DNA of 64,000 bases, taken from Sphingomonas sp. (GTDB taxonomy: Bacteria > Pseudomonadota > Alphaproteobacteria > Sphingomonadales > Sphingomonadaceae). Location: assembly GCA_017418975.1 (NCBI GenBank), contig JAFOMG010000012.1:1-64000 (forward strand), read 5' to 3'. How positions within the stretch are numbered: the stretch's first letter is position 1; every line of letters starts with the position of its first letter. This document shows positions 52,870-62,035 of this stretch, piece by piece. Below the pieces are notes generated by a model that ran no database searches, was not told the origin of the DNA, and worked only from the letters and a program-made list of their open reading frames with translations. A program made the position numbers and the translations under genes.

Positions 52870-53753
52870 GGAAGTCCATGCGTACTCTGTTCCGGATCCT
52901 GGCGCCGCTCGCGCTGTTCGCCGGCAGCGTCACTGCCCATGCCCAGGAGACGATCCGGCTCTGGCCGAACGGCGCGCCGGGCTCGATGGGCCCGATGCAG
53001 GCGGAGACCACCGCCGACAAGAAGCCCTATGGGCTGATCACCCGCAACGTCTCCGAGCCGACGCTCACCGTGTTCCGGCCCGATCCGAAGATCGCCAACG
53101 GCACCGCGGTGATCGTCGCCCCGGGCGGCGGCTTCCATCTGCTCTCGATCGGCAATGAAGGCGACGGCGTCGCCCGGTGGCTGAACAGCCAGGGCATCAC
53201 GGCCTTTGTGCTGCGCTACCGCCTGCTGCCTACCGGCGACGATTTCGGCATGGTGATGCTCCGCCGGCTGATGAACTTCAAATCGCTCGAGGCCGCGATC
53301 GTCCCGCTCCGCCCGCTCGCCACCGCCGATGGCGAGGAAGCGATGCGCTATGTCCGCGCCCATGCGGCGAAATATGGCGTCAAGCCCGGCCGCATCGGCA
53401 TGATGGGCTTCTCCGCCGGCGGCGCGGTGACGATGTGGACGGTGCTCGGCGCGAAATCCGCCAGCCGGCCGGACTTCATCGTCGCCATGTATCCCGGCCT
53501 GGTCGGCAATCCGCTGACCGTCCCGGCCAAGGCCCCGCCCCTGCTCGCGATGGTCGCCGAGGACGATCCCATCGTGCGGCCCGAAGCCGGCCGGCTGGTC
53601 GACGCCTGGAAGGCGGCGGGCGCGGATGCGACGCTGGTGACCTTCCCCAAGGGCGGCCATGGCTTCGGCATCACCAAGAGCGGCAAGGCGTCCGACGCCT
53701 GGCCCGAGCATGCGCAGAAATGGTTCCAGGCCAAGGGGTTGCTCAACAAATGA
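52866..53753 (+). CDS. Alpha/beta hydrolase (acetyl-xylan-esterase-like)
   Basis: A 295-residue secreted alpha/beta hydrolase with a signal peptide (RTLFRILAPLALFAGSVTA). It has APGGGFHLL near residue 83, the nucleophile in MGFSAGGAVT near 181, Asp in AEDDPIV and His in KGGHGFG near 264. It resembles the small esterases often found in carbohydrate clusters (BD-FAE/AXE-type). The start overlaps the carboxylesterase stop, and its stop overlaps the tannase start. De-acetylation of sugars on the substrate is the simplest role. Confidence 0.85.
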   Translation: MRKSMRTLFRILAPLALFAGSVTAHAQETIRLWPNGAPGSMGPMQAETTADKKPYGLITRNVSEPTLTVFRPDPKIANGTAVIVAPGGGFHLLSIGNEGDGVARWLNSQGITAFVLRYRLLPTGDDFGMVMLRRLMNFKSLEAAIVPLRPLATADGEEAMRYVRAHAAKYGVKPGRIGMMGFSAGGAVTMWTVLGAKSASRPDFIVAMYPGLVGNPLTVPAKAPPLLAMVAEDDPIVRPEAGRLVDAWKAAGADATLVTFPKGGHGFGITKSGKASDAWPEHAQKWFQAKGLLNK

Positions 53754-55351
53754 ACCGGATAGCCCATCTCGGCGCGCTGGGCGCCGTCGCCACCGCGCTG
53801 CTTGTCTCGGGCGGCGCGCCCGAGCCCCTCGCCGCGACCACGCCCAGCGGCGCCTGCACCGCGCTCGCCGGCCTGGCGCTGGCCGACGGCAAGGTCGTGA
53901 AGGCCGAGGAAGTCGCCAAGGGCGGCATGGTCAACACCAAGGAGGGGACGCCCGGCCTCCCCGCCCAGGCGGCCTTTTGCCGCGTCTATGCGGTGCTGGC
54001 GCCCACGCCGCGCTCCGAGATCAAGGTGGAGGTGTGGCTGCCCGCCCCCGCCGCCTGGAACGGCAAGCTGCTCGGCGCCGGCAATGGCGGCTATGGCGGC
54101 TCGATGCTGCTCCCCCAGCTCACCATGCAGGGCGCGCTGGGCAAGGGCTATGCCACGGTGGGCACCGACATGGGCCATGTCGGCACTGCCGATACCGACG
54201 CGAAATGGGCACTGCACCAGCCCGAGCGGATCGTGGATTTCGGCCACCGCGCCAACCATCTCGCCTCCGGCGCCGGCAAGGCCGTCATCGCCGCTTATTA
54301 CGGCAATGCGCCCAAGGCGTCCTATTTCCAGGGCTGCTCGGACGGCGGCCGCGAGGCGCTGATGGAGGCGCAGCGCTATCCCGAGGATTATGACGCGATC
54401 GTCGCGGGCGCCCCGGCCAATGCCTGGAGCCGGCTGATGACCTCGTTCATGGCCACCGACCGCGCGGTGTTCGCCCGCCCCGAGACGCTGATCCCCAACG
54501 AGAAGCTCAAGCTGCTCCAGGACGCGGCGCTCGCCCAGTGCGACGCGAAGGACGGGGTGAAGGACGGCGTGCTCGACGATCCGCGCCAATGCGGCTTCGA
54601 TCCGGCCGCGCTCCAGTGCAAGGCCGGCGACGGCCCCTCCTGCCTCACCGCCGGCCAGGTCACTGCGGCGCGCTCGCTCTATCGCGGCACCTTCGATGCC
54701 AAGGGCAGGAAGTTCTTCCCCGGCTATATGCCCGGGGCCGAGGCCGTTCCCGGCGCCTGGGACCTGTGGCTCACCGGCCCCAAGGCGCAGCACGGCATCT
54801 TCGCCAGCGAGTTCTTCCGCAACATGGTCTATTCGGATCCCGAATGGCAGCCCGCGTCGTTCGACCTGGCGCGCGACTATGCGGCCGCCCGGCGCCTCGC
54901 CCCGGTGCTCGACAGCGACAATCCGGACATCGGCCCGTTCCTGAAGCGCGGCGGCAAGCTGATCCTCTATCATGGCTGGAACGACGCCGCGATCGCGCCC
55001 GAGAACACGATCGACTATTATCAGGCCGTGCAGAAGCGCGCCGGCGCCGCAGCGAAGGATTCGGTGCGCCTGTTCATGGTCCCCGGCATGTCGCACTGCC
55101 TGGCCGGCCCCGGCCCGAACGTGCTCGATACGCTCGGCACGATCGACAAATGGCGCCAGGGCGGCCCCGCGCCCGAGACGATGATCGCCACCAAATACGA
55201 CAACGACCTGTTCGGCTATCTCGGCTTCCCGGCCAAGCCGGTCCGCACCCGCCCCTTGTGCGCCTATCCCAAGGTCGCGCGCTGGACCGGCAAGGGCTCG
55301 ACCGACGAGGCGGCGAACTTCGTCTGCGTCGCGCCCGGCGCGAAGCGATGA
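53750..55351 (+). CDS. Tannase/feruloyl esterase family protein
   Basis: A 533-residue secreted esterase of the tannase family. It has the CS-D-HC arrangement: Cys-Ser in [11 protein letters not shown] near residue 187, Asp in [13 protein letters not shown] near 405 and His-Cys in [11 protein letters not shown] near 446, where the Cys pair forms a disulfide in known members. A calcium-loop-like [19 protein letters not shown] lies near 264. It hydrolyses phenolic acid esters such as gallate or ferulate esters on sugars. Its place between an esterase and an acyl-CoA synthetase suggests release of a phenolic acid that the synthetase then activates. Confidence 0.9.
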   Translation: MNRIAHLGALGAVATALLVSGGAPEPLAATTPSGACTALAGLALADGKVVKAEEVAKGGMVNTKEGTPGLPAQAAFCRVYAVLAPTPRSEIKVEVWLPAPAAWNGKLLGAGNGGYGGSMLLPQLTMQGALGKGYATVGTDMGHVGTADTDAKWALHQPERIVDFGHRANHLASGAGKAVIAAYYGNAPKASYFQGCSDGGREALMEAQRYPEDYDAIVAGAPANAWSRLMTSFMATDRAVFARPETLIPNEKLKLLQDAALAQCDAKDGVKDGVLDDPRQCGFDPAALQCKAGDGPSCLTAGQVTAARSLYRGTFDAKGRKFFPGYMPGAEAVPGAWDLWLTGPKAQHGIFASEFFRNMVYSDPEWQPASFDLARDYAAARRLAPVLDSDNPDIGPFLKRGGKLILYHGWNDAAIAPENTIDYYQAVQKRAGAAAKDSVRLFMVPGMSHCLAGPGPNVLDTLGTIDKWRQGGPAPETMIATKYDNDLFGYLGFPAKPVRTRPLCAYPKVARWTGKGSTDEAANFVCVAPGAKR

Positions 55352-57000
55352 GCCCGGCCGCCAGCCTGGTCCGGGGTGCCGACGCGCCGCCGCTGATCGA
55401 GCATACGATCGGCGCGGCGCTGGCGCTGGCCGCCGCCCGCTGGGGCGAGCGCGAGGCGCTGGTCTCGGTCGAGCAGGGCATCCGCTGGACTTTCGCCGAG
55501 TTGCTCGAGCGGGCCGACGCCGTCGCTGCCGGGCTGCTCGCGCTCGGGCTCGAGCCGGGCGAGCGGATCGGCATCTGGGCGCCCAATTGCATCGAATGGA
55601 CGCTCACCCAGTTCGCCGCCGCGCGCGCCGGGCTGATCCTGGTCACGATCAACCCCGCCTATCGCACCAGCGAGGCCAGCTTCACCATGGCCAAGGTCGG
55701 CCTGGCCGCGCTGGTCTTCATGGATCGCTTCAAGACCAGCGACTATGCCGCGATGGTCGCCGAGATCGCGCCCGCCCTGCCCGCGCTCCGCCGCATCCTC
55801 TGCATCGGCGCCGCGACCGGGCCCGGCTGGATCGCCTTCGACCAGGTCGCCGGCCATGCGGACGATGCCAGCCGCCGGATGCTCGCGGCAATCGGCCCGG
55901 AGCTGCGCGCCACCGACGCGATCAACATCCAGTTCACCAGCGGCACCACCGGCCAGCCCAAGGGCGCGACGCTCAGCCACCGCAACATCCTCAACAACGG
56001 CTATTTCGTCGGCCTGGCCCAGCGGCTGCAGCCCGGCGACCGCGTCTGCATCCCGGTGCCGCTCTATCATTGCTTCGGCATGGTGATGGGCAATCTCGCC
56101 GCGCTCACCCATGGCGCGACCATGGTCTATCCCGCGGCCGGCTTCGACCCAGGCGCGACCCTGGCAGCGATCGAGCGCGAGCGCTGCACCGCGCTCTACG
56201 GCGTGCCGACCATGTTCATCGCCGTGCTTGCCCATCCGGAGTTCGAGCGGTTCGACATCGCCTCGCTGCGCACCGGCGTGATGGCCGGCGCGGTCTGCCC
56301 CGAGCCGCTGATGCGCGCCGTGAACGAGCGGCTGCACATGCCCCAGGTCACCATCGCCTATGGCATGACCGAGACCAGCCCGGTCAGCTTCCAGACGGCG
56401 GTGGACGATCCTTTCGAGCGCCGCATCGGCTCGATCGGCCGGGTCCAGCCGCATCTCGAATGCAAGATCGTCGACGAGGACGGCGAAGTGGTGGCCACCG
56501 GCACGCCGGGCGAGCTGTGCACGCGCGGCTATTCGGTGATGCTCGGCTATTGGGACGAGCCGGAGAAGACCGCGGCGGTGCTCGATGCCGAGGGCTGGAT
56601 GCATTCCGGCGATCTCGCGGTGATCGACGCGGACGGCTATGGCAATGTCGTCGGCCGGCTGAAGGACATGGTGATCCGCGGCGGCGAGAACATCTATCCG
56701 CGCGAGATCGAGGAATTCCTCTACGGCCATCCGGCGGTGGAGGATGTCGCGGTGGTCGGCGTGCCCGACGCGCGCATGGGGGAAGAGCTCTGCGCCTGGA
56801 TCCGGCTGCGCGCCGGCTCCTCGGGCGACGCGGAGGAGGTCCGCGCCTTCTGCCGGGGCCGGATCGCCCACTACAAGGTGCCCCGCTACGTCCGCTTCGT
56901 CGACGCCTTCCCCACCACCGTGACCGGCAAGGTCCAGAAATATCTGATCCGCGAGGCGATGATCGCCGAACTGGGTCTCGAAACCACCAGCCAAGGATGA
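55348..57000 (+). CDS. AMP-binding acyl-CoA synthetase
   Basis: A 550-residue cytoplasmic ANL-family ligase without signal peptide. Visible are the P-loop [16 protein letters not shown] near residue 197, YGMTETSP near 335, [16 protein letters not shown] near 414 with the Asp that contacts ATP ribose, [17 protein letters not shown] near 438, and the C-terminal catalytic Lys in GKVQKY. It activates a carboxylic acid to its CoA thioester. Context with the tannase-like enzyme suggests a phenolic or hydroxycinnamic acid, but by sequence it resembles medium-chain acyl-CoA ligases, so this is inference. It overlaps the tannase stop and the small periplasmic protein's start. Confidence 0.9.
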   Translation: MSPAASLVRGADAPPLIEHTIGAALALAAARWGEREALVSVEQGIRWTFAELLERADAVAAGLLALGLEPGERIGIWAPNCIEWTLTQFAAARAGLILVTINPAYRTSEASFTMAKVGLAALVFMDRFKTSDYAAMVAEIAPALPALRRILCIGAATGPGWIAFDQVAGHADDASRRMLAAIGPELRATDAINIQFTSGTTGQPKGATLSHRNILNNGYFVGLAQRLQPGDRVCIPVPLYHCFGMVMGNLAALTHGATMVYPAAGFDPGATLAAIERERCTALYGVPTMFIAVLAHPEFERFDIASLRTGVMAGAVCPEPLMRAVNERLHMPQVTIAYGMTETSPVSFQTAVDDPFERRIGSIGRVQPHLECKIVDEDGEVVATGTPGELCTRGYSVMLGYWDEPEKTAAVLDAEGWMHSGDLAVIDADGYGNVVGRLKDMVIRGGENIYPREIEEFLYGHPAVEDVAVVGVPDARMGEELCAWIRLRAGSSGDAEEVRAFCRGRIAHYKVPRYVRFVDAFPTTVTGKVQKYLIREAMIAELGLETTSQG

Positions 57001-57317
57001 AGATGATGATGAACAAGCTGCTGCTCGCCACCCTGCTCGCCCTGCCGGGCACCGCGCTCGCCCAGACCGCGCCGGCGCCTGCGCCCGCCGCGCCGGCCGC
57101 CGCGCCGAAGTTCACGCTCGACACGCCGATCCAGGAGATCGTGGCCGACGCGCAGGGCAAGGCCGCGATCGACAAGAACCTGCCCGGCCTGATCGGCCTG
57201 CCGCAGTACGACATGTTCAAGGGGCTGAGCCTCAACCAGCTCAAGGCCTATTCGGACGGCAAGCTCACCGACGAGATCCTCGCCAAGACCGCTGCCGATC
57301 TCGCCGCGATCAAGTGA
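56997..57317 (+). CDS. Small secreted protein of unknown function
   Basis: A 106-residue protein starting at an ATGA overlap with the acyl-CoA synthetase stop. It has a signal peptide ([16 protein letters not shown]), a Pro/Ala linker and a compact ~65-residue domain: [20 protein letters not shown], then [20 protein letters not shown] and a C-terminal helix ending TAADLAAIK. No catalytic motif or metal-binding residue is obvious. I do not recognise the family; similar short domains seem to follow secreted hydrolases in sphingomonads. It may be a periplasmic accessory or binding factor for the neighbouring enzymes. Its stop overlaps the GH3 start. Confidence 0.8.
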   Translation: MKMMMNKLLLATLLALPGTALAQTAPAPAPAAPAAAPKFTLDTPIQEIVADAQGKAAIDKNLPGLIGLPQYDMFKGLSLNQLKAYSDGKLTDEILAKTAADLAAIK

Positions 57318-59866
57318 TGACTCGCGCCAATTTCCTTGCCTGCGTCGCCGCGACGGCGTTGATTGCGAGCGCACCCGCTCTCGCCCAGGCCCAGAACGAA
57401 CGCATGACCTATCGTGAAAAGAGCGCGCCGATCGAGCAGCGCGTCGAAGACCTGATGCACCGGCTGACGCTGGAGGAGAAGGTGTCGCTGCTCGCGGGCG
57501 AAAGCTCGATGACGCTGCATGCGATCCCGCGGCTGGGCATCCCCGCGATCAAGGTGACCGACGGCCCCACCGGCGTGCGCTCGCCCGAGGGCAAGCCCGC
57601 CACCGTCTTCCCGGTCGGCGTCGCCATCGCCGCGACCTGGAATCCGGAGATCGCCAGGGCCGTGGGCGCCGCGATCGCGGAGGAATCGCGCGGCTATGGC
57701 GCCGCGGTGCTGCTCGCGCCGACGGTGAACATCGTCCGCACCCCGCGCTGGGGCCGCAATTTCGAGACCTATTCGGAGGACCCGCTCCTCGCCGGCAAGC
57801 TTGGGCTCGGCTATGTCGCCGGCGTCCAGGGCAAGGGCATCGGCGTCTCGATCAAGCATTTCGCGGTGAACAACCACGAGACCAACCGCTTCTTCGTCGA
57901 TTCCGTCATCGACGAGCGGACGCTGCGCGAAATCTATCTTCCCGCCTTCGAGACGGTGGTAAAACGGGCCGATCCCTGGTCGGTCATGGCTTCGTACAAC
58001 AAGGTCAACGGCACCTATGCGAGCGAGAATCGCTGGCTGCTCACCGAGCTGCTCAAGAAGGAATGGAACTACAAGGGCTTCGTCGTCTCCGACTGGGGCG
58101 CGACCCACAGCACCGCGCCCGCGGCCAATGCCGGGCTCGACCTTGAGATGCCCGGCCCCGCCCAGCATTTCGGGCCCAAGCTGCTCGCCGCCGTCCGCGC
58201 CGGCGAAGTGAGCGAGGCGCAGCTCGACGACAATGCCCGGCGCATCGTGCGCCTGATCGTGCGCAGCGGCGCGCTCGACGGGCCGCAGCCCAAGGGCGAG
58301 ATCGGCGGCGAGCGCCACCGCGCTGCCGCCCGCGCGGCGGCCGAGGAAGCGATCGTGCTGCTCAAGAATGCCGGCGTGCTGCCGCTGAAGCCCGGCATCA
58401 AGACGCTGGCGGTGATCGGCCCCAATGCCGATATCGCCCGCATCCAGGGCGGTGGCAGCTCGGCCGTGGCGCCGTTCGACAAGCTGGTGACCCCGCTCGA
58501 GGCGATCCGCGCCGCGCTGCCCGGCGTCGAGGTGATCTACGAGAAGGGCGTCGACAGCGAGGAGACGCCGCCCACCGCCGCGCCCGCGCTGTTCAGCCCC
58601 GCGGCGGACAGCGGCGAGACCGGCCTGGCCGCGACCTATTATGCCAGCGCCGATTTCAGCGGCGACCCGGTGAAGCGCGAGCGCGCCACCGACTTCACCA
58701 AGCGGATCAGCGCGAATATCGCGAGCGCCAAGGTGATCGGCTATGCGTCGATGCGCTGGGCGGGCGTGCTGCGCGCGCCGGCCACCGGCACCTATGAGTT
58801 CAGCGTGCGCGGCACCGGCACGGGCGTGCTGACGCTCGACGGCAAGACGATCCTCGACAAGGCGACGCCGGCAAAGCCCGACAATCGCGACGTGATCGGC
58901 TTCCCCGTTCCCCAGCGGACCGTCCAGGTCCAGCTCGAGGGTGGCAAGGCCTATCCGATCCAGCTCGACTATGTGACCGGCCAGACGCCCTATGAGGCTC
59001 TCAAGTTCGGCGTGCGCCTGCCCCGGCCCGATTTCGATGCAGCGATCGCCGCGGCGAAGCGCGCCGATGCGGCGATCGTGGTCGGCGGCTCCGCCTCGCT
59101 CACCGAGGGCGAAGGCTATGACCGCGCCGAGTTCGACCTGCCCGGCGACCAGAACAAGCTGATCGCGGCGGTGGCGGCGGCCAATCCGTCGACCGTGGTG
59201 GTGATCAATGCCGGCGCGGCGATGACCATGCCCTGGGCGAAGGACGTGCCGGGCATCGTCGGCATGTGGCTGCCCGGCCAGGAAGGCGCGGCCGCGCTCG
59301 CCGGCATCCTGACCGGCAAGGTCAACCCGTCCGGCAAGCTGCCGGTGACCTTCCCGCTGCGCAGCGCCGACGATCCGGTGCGGCTGACCGACATGAAGAC
59401 CCAATATGCCGAGGGGCTGCTGGTCGGCTATCGCGGCTATGAGGCGCGCGGCGTGGCGCCGCTCTTCGCCTTCGGCCATGGCCTGTCCTATACCAGCTTC
59501 GGCTATGCCGGCCTCACCGCGCCAGCGACGGTCGCGCCGGGTGCGGCGGCCAAGGTCCGCCTGTCGCTCCGCAACACCGGCAAGCTGGCCGGCAAGGAAG
59601 TCGTCCAGCTCTATGTCGCGCGGGCCGATCGCACGCCCGAGGAGCCGATCAAGCAGCTCGCCGCCTTCGCCAAGGTGGCGCTGGCGCCGGGCGAGAGCCG
59701 CTCGGTCGAGCTGAGCCTCGATCCGCGGGCGTTCGGCTATTGGGATGCGGCGACTCATCATTGGGTGGCGCGCGCCGGGGCCTATCAGCTGCTCGTCGGC
59801 AGCGCCTCGGACGATATCCGGCTGAAGAAGGACATCCGCGTCACCGCGACCAAGCCGATCGACTGA
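57317..59866 (+). CDS. GH3 beta-glucosidase with PA14 domain
   Basis: An 849-residue secreted glycoside hydrolase (signal peptide NFLACVAATALIASAPALAQ). The TIM-barrel carries KVTDGPTGVR near 70, SIKHFAVNNHE near 180 and the nucleophile Asp in VVSDWGATH near 257. An inserted PA14 domain spans ~430-560 (GLAATYYASADF start). The second domain carries an acid/base loop LTEGEGYDRAEFDLPGDQ near 595, and a fibronectin-III-like domain closes the protein. GH3-PA14 enzymes remove beta-glucose from oligosaccharides and plant glycosides. It is the last gene of the operon, followed by an 18-bp stem hairpin. Together with GH78 it would strip rhamnosyl-glucose (rutinose- or neohesperidose-like) decorations. 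Confidence 0.92.
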   Translation: MTRANFLACVAATALIASAPALAQAQNERMTYREKSAPIEQRVEDLMHRLTLEEKVSLLAGESSMTLHAIPRLGIPAIKVTDGPTGVRSPEGKPATVFPVGVAIAATWNPEIARAVGAAIAEESRGYGAAVLLAPTVNIVRTPRWGRNFETYSEDPLLAGKLGLGYVAGVQGKGIGVSIKHFAVNNHETNRFFVDSVIDERTLREIYLPAFETVVKRADPWSVMASYNKVNGTYASENRWLLTELLKKEWNYKGFVVSDWGATHSTAPAANAGLDLEMPGPAQHFGPKLLAAVRAGEVSEAQLDDNARRIVRLIVRSGALDGPQPKGEIGGERHRAAARAAAEEAIVLLKNAGVLPLKPGIKTLAVIGPNADIARIQGGGSSAVAPFDKLVTPLEAIRAALPGVEVIYEKGVDSEETPPTAAPALFSPAADSGETGLAATYYASADFSGDPVKRERATDFTKRISANIASAKVIGYASMRWAGVLRAPATGTYEFSVRGTGTGVLTLDGKTILDKATPAKPDNRDVIGFPVPQRTVQVQLEGGKAYPIQLDYVTGQTPYEALKFGVRLPRPDFDAAIAAAKRADAAIVVGGSASLTEGEGYDRAEFDLPGDQNKLIAAVAAANPSTVVVINAGAAMTMPWAKDVPGIVGMWLPGQEGAAALAGILTGKVNPSGKLPVTFPLRSADDPVRLTDMKTQYAEGLLVGYRGYEARGVAPLFAFGHGLSYTSFGYAGLTAPATVAPGAAAKVRLSLRNTGKLAGKEVVQLYVARADRTPEEPIKQLAAFAKVALAPGESRSVELSLDPRAFGYWDAATHHWVARAGAYQLLVGSASDDIRLKKDIRVTATKPID

Positions 59867-59878
59867 CCCACCAACTTC

Positions 59879-59932
59879 GTCACCCCGGCCCTTCGGCTGC
59901 CTGCCCGCAGGCGACCGAAGGGCCGGGGTGAC
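59879..59932 (+). terminator. 18-bp-stem hairpin after the GH3 gene
   Basis: Perfect arms GTCACCCCGGCCCTTCGG (59879-59896) and its complement (59915-59932) enclose an 18-nt loop that itself folds as GCCTGC/GCAGGC. It lies 12 nt after the GH3 stop and is followed by GGCTATTTT. It is the typical GTCACCCC..GGGGTGAC intergenic palindrome and may serve as terminator of the operon and mRNA 3' protection. Confidence 0.65.
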
Positions 59933-60017
59933 GGCTATTTTGGTGTCGTGCGGTTCTTGCGCCTCCGCCGCGCCGCGGGAGCGGCTTGAGTTGAGGCCTC
60001 ATCGAGCCAACCTGCTT

Positions 60018-60221
60018 CGTCACCCTGAACTTGCTTGGCACTTATCCCGTAACCACAAACACACCCCATTCGGTCCTCCCGGCGAAGGCGGGGATGACGG
60101 CTATCGGGCGCTCCTTGCCCCAAGGGGATAAACGCCAACTTGCTTCAGGGTCCAAGGTGCCAGCAGCGATATCGCTGGTGGAGAGTTGGATGCTGAAACG
60201 AATTCGGCACGACGGAAGAGG
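60018..60221. repeat. Interrupted copy of the dimeric intergenic repeat
   Basis: A second copy of the repeat at 22127-22220. The left part CGTCACCCTGAACTTGCTT (60018-60036) is separated from its right part CTTCAGGGTCCAAGG onward (60143-60221) by an insertion. Joining the two parts restores the sequence of the other copy. The right-hand hairpin (ATGCTGAA..TTCGGCAC) has decayed. The 401-bp gap 59867-60267 holds only this, the inserted element and the hairpin at 59879; no gene is seen. Confidence 0.7.
60028..60145. mobile_element. MITE-like 100-bp insertion with 9-bp target duplication
   Basis: A 100-bp segment (60037-60136) is flanked by direct repeats AACTTGCTT (60028-60036 and 60137-60145). 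Its ends form imperfect inverted repeats: GGCACTTATCCCGT at the left and the complement of GGCGTTTATCCCCT at the right (11 of 14 match). It has no coding capacity and interrupts an intergenic repeat whose empty form exists at 22131. Its centre carries a GGCGAAGGCGGGGATGACGG palindromic segment. This is the pattern of a non-autonomous transposable element; the parent transposase is not in the window. Confidence 0.6.
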
Positions 60222-60267
60222 GAGAGGCTTCCGCAGGGAGCCGCTTCCATCGCCTTGCAGGGGCGCT

Positions 60268-60978
60268 CTAGACCCGCGCCGCCGCCTCCAGCACCGGCAC
60301 GAAATCGGCGGCCGATCGGCTGGCCCGGCCGACGAGCAGCCCGTCGATCCCCGGCAGCGCCAGCAGTTCCGCCGCGTTGCCGCCGTCGACCGCGCCGCCA
60401 TAGAGCAGCCGCGCCGCGCCCGCCTCGACGCGCAGCATCTCGAAGATACGGGCAAGATGCGCCCCGTCCGGCACCGCGCTCCCGCCGATGCACCAGACCG
60501 GCTCATAGGCGATGGCGGCGCGCGACCAGTCGAGCCCAGGCGGCAGCGAGGCGCGGAGCTGCGCCGCCACCAGCGCCCGCGCATCAGCCGAACGCTCCCA
60601 TTCGCCGACGCAGATCACCACCGCGAGCCCGGCCGCCTGCGCCGCATGCGCCTTGGCCGCCACGCTGGCGGCATCGCCGGCACGAGTCTCGCTGTGCCCG
60701 ACCAGCACCGTCACCGCGCCGCTCTCGCGCAGCATCGCCGCCGAGACGCCGCCGGTATGCGCGCCCCCGGCCGCGGCATGGCAATCCTGCCCGCCGATCG
60801 CGACGGCCCGCACCCGGCGCGCCGCGCGCTCGATCAGCGTCGCCGGCAGCATCAGCCCGGCCTCGACGCCGAGCGCCTGCACGGCGGCGTCGATGCGCGC
60901 GATCTCGGCCAGGTCGGAGCCCGTGCCGTGCATCTTCCAATTGCCCAGGATCAGCGGGCGCCCCGTCACGCTGGTCAT
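60268..60978 (-). CDS. Triosephosphate isomerase family protein
   Basis: A 236-residue TIM-barrel isomerase. It shows the substrate Asn-Lys in LGNWKMHG near residue 11, the catalytic His in VLVGHSETR near 91, the catalytic Glu in AYEPVWCIG near 152 and the phosphate loop LLYGGAV near 200. It is shorter than the usual 250 residues. It sits at the end of the rhamnose-utilisation cluster (ATGA overlap with rhaT), so it probably converts the dihydroxyacetone phosphate released by rhamnulose-1-phosphate cleavage; a role on another triose or tetrose phosphate is possible. It is likely a second copy beside the housekeeping tpiA, which would lie outside the window. Confidence 0.85.
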   Translation of the reverse strand: MTSVTGRPLILGNWKMHGTGSDLAEIARIDAAVQALGVEAGLMLPATLIERAARRVRAVAIGGQDCHAAAGGAHTGGVSAAMLRESGAVTVLVGHSETRAGDAASVAAKAHAAQAAGLAVVICVGEWERSADARALVAAQLRASLPPGLDWSRAAIAYEPVWCIGGSAVPDGAHLARIFEMLRVEAGAARLLYGGAVDGGNAAELLALPGIDGLLVGRASRSAADFVPVLEAAARV

Positions 60979-62033
60979 GCCGCGAGATAATTGCCGACGC
61001 CGATCACCACGGTGGACAGCAGCAGCGCGCCGATGCCGGTCCACACCAGCGCGCGCGTGCCCAGCCGCACCCCCGCCCATTCCCTGAGCGCGAAGCCCCA
61101 GAGCGTGGAGAACAGGATGATGCTGGCCATGTGCAGCGTCCAGGAGGAGAAGCCATATTTCCCCATCTGGCTCTCGCCCATCGTGTAGAAGAAGAACTGG
61201 AAGTACCAGAGCGTGCCCCCCAGCGCGGCCAGGAGATAGTTGCGCAGCAGCGGCGGCTTCTCGCCCGAGGCGGCGGCGCCGACGATCTGCCCGGCCGACC
61301 GGTTGCGCAGGATCAGCCAGCCGCACCAGACGAAATTGGTGGTGAAGCCGCCGAGCAGCACGACGCACAGCACCGGCAGGCCCTGCCACAGCGGATCGGT
61401 TCCCGCCGCCACCGTGGCCGCGCGGATCGGCGCGCCGGCGTCGAGCCCCCAGGCGAAACAGCCCGACATGATGCCGGAGAACACTGCGATGGCGAGCCCC
61501 TTGGGCAGGTTGAACTCGCTGACGCTCTGGCTGGCCGCCGCGCCCGCCATCTCGCGCTCCTTGCGGCGCCCGGCGGCGGCGACCACCAGGATGCCGGCAA
61601 GCGTGATCACGATGCCGAAAAACGTCATCTGCCCGCTCGAGGTCTCCGCGAGCTGCCCCAGCGTGCCGTGGAAGATCGGCGGGCCCATCGTCCCGATCAC
61701 GGTGGTCAGCCCGAGCGCGACGGCCATGCCGAGCGACAGGCCGAGATAGCGCATGGTCAGCCCGAAGGTGAGCCCGCCAAAGCCCCACATCGCACCCCAG
61801 AACCAGCACCAGAACCAGGTGCTGCTCGGCGTCCGCGCCAGTACGCCGAGCAGGTCGTGCGTCTGGATCGACGCGAACAGCCAGGGCGCGATCAGCCAGG
61901 AGAAGACGCCGCCGACCAGCCAGAATATCTCCCAGGACCAGGCCCGGATACGGCGATAGGGAACGTAGAAGCTGGCGGAGGAAAGCCCCCCAAGCCAGTG
62001 AAACAAAACGCCAATCAGCGGATTTCCGCCCAT
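60975..62033 (-). CDS. rhaT: L-rhamnose/proton symporter RhaT
   Basis: A 352-residue inner-membrane transporter with about ten hydrophobic helices. GVLFHWLGGLSSASFYVPYRR at the N-terminus and SWEIFWLVGG.. SWLIAPWL, then FWGAMWGFGGLTFGLTMRY and FTTNFVWCGWL are characteristic of RhaT of the drug/metabolite superfamily. Rhamnose uptake by proton symport is its known role. It begins 2 nt after the lactate dehydrogenase stop with its ribosome site inside that gene, and overlaps the isomerase start. Its presence next to the GH78 operon ties the two blocks together: rhamnose released in the periplasm would be imported here. Confidence 0.88.
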   Translation of the reverse strand: MGGNPLIGVLFHWLGGLSSASFYVPYRRIRAWSWEIFWLVGGVFSWLIAPWLFASIQTHDLLGVLARTPSSTWFWCWFWGAMWGFGGLTFGLTMRYLGLSLGMAVALGLTTVIGTMGPPIFHGTLGQLAETSSGQMTFFGIVITLAGILVVAAAGRRKEREMAGAAASQSVSEFNLPKGLAIAVFSGIMSGCFAWGLDAGAPIRAATVAAGTDPLWQGLPVLCVVLLGGFTTNFVWCGWLILRNRSAGQIVGAAASGEKPPLLRNYLLAALGGTLWYFQFFFYTMGESQMGKYGFSSWTLHMASIILFSTLWGFALREWAGVRLGTRALVWTGIGALLLSTVVIGVGNYLAA

Positions 62034-62035
62034 GC

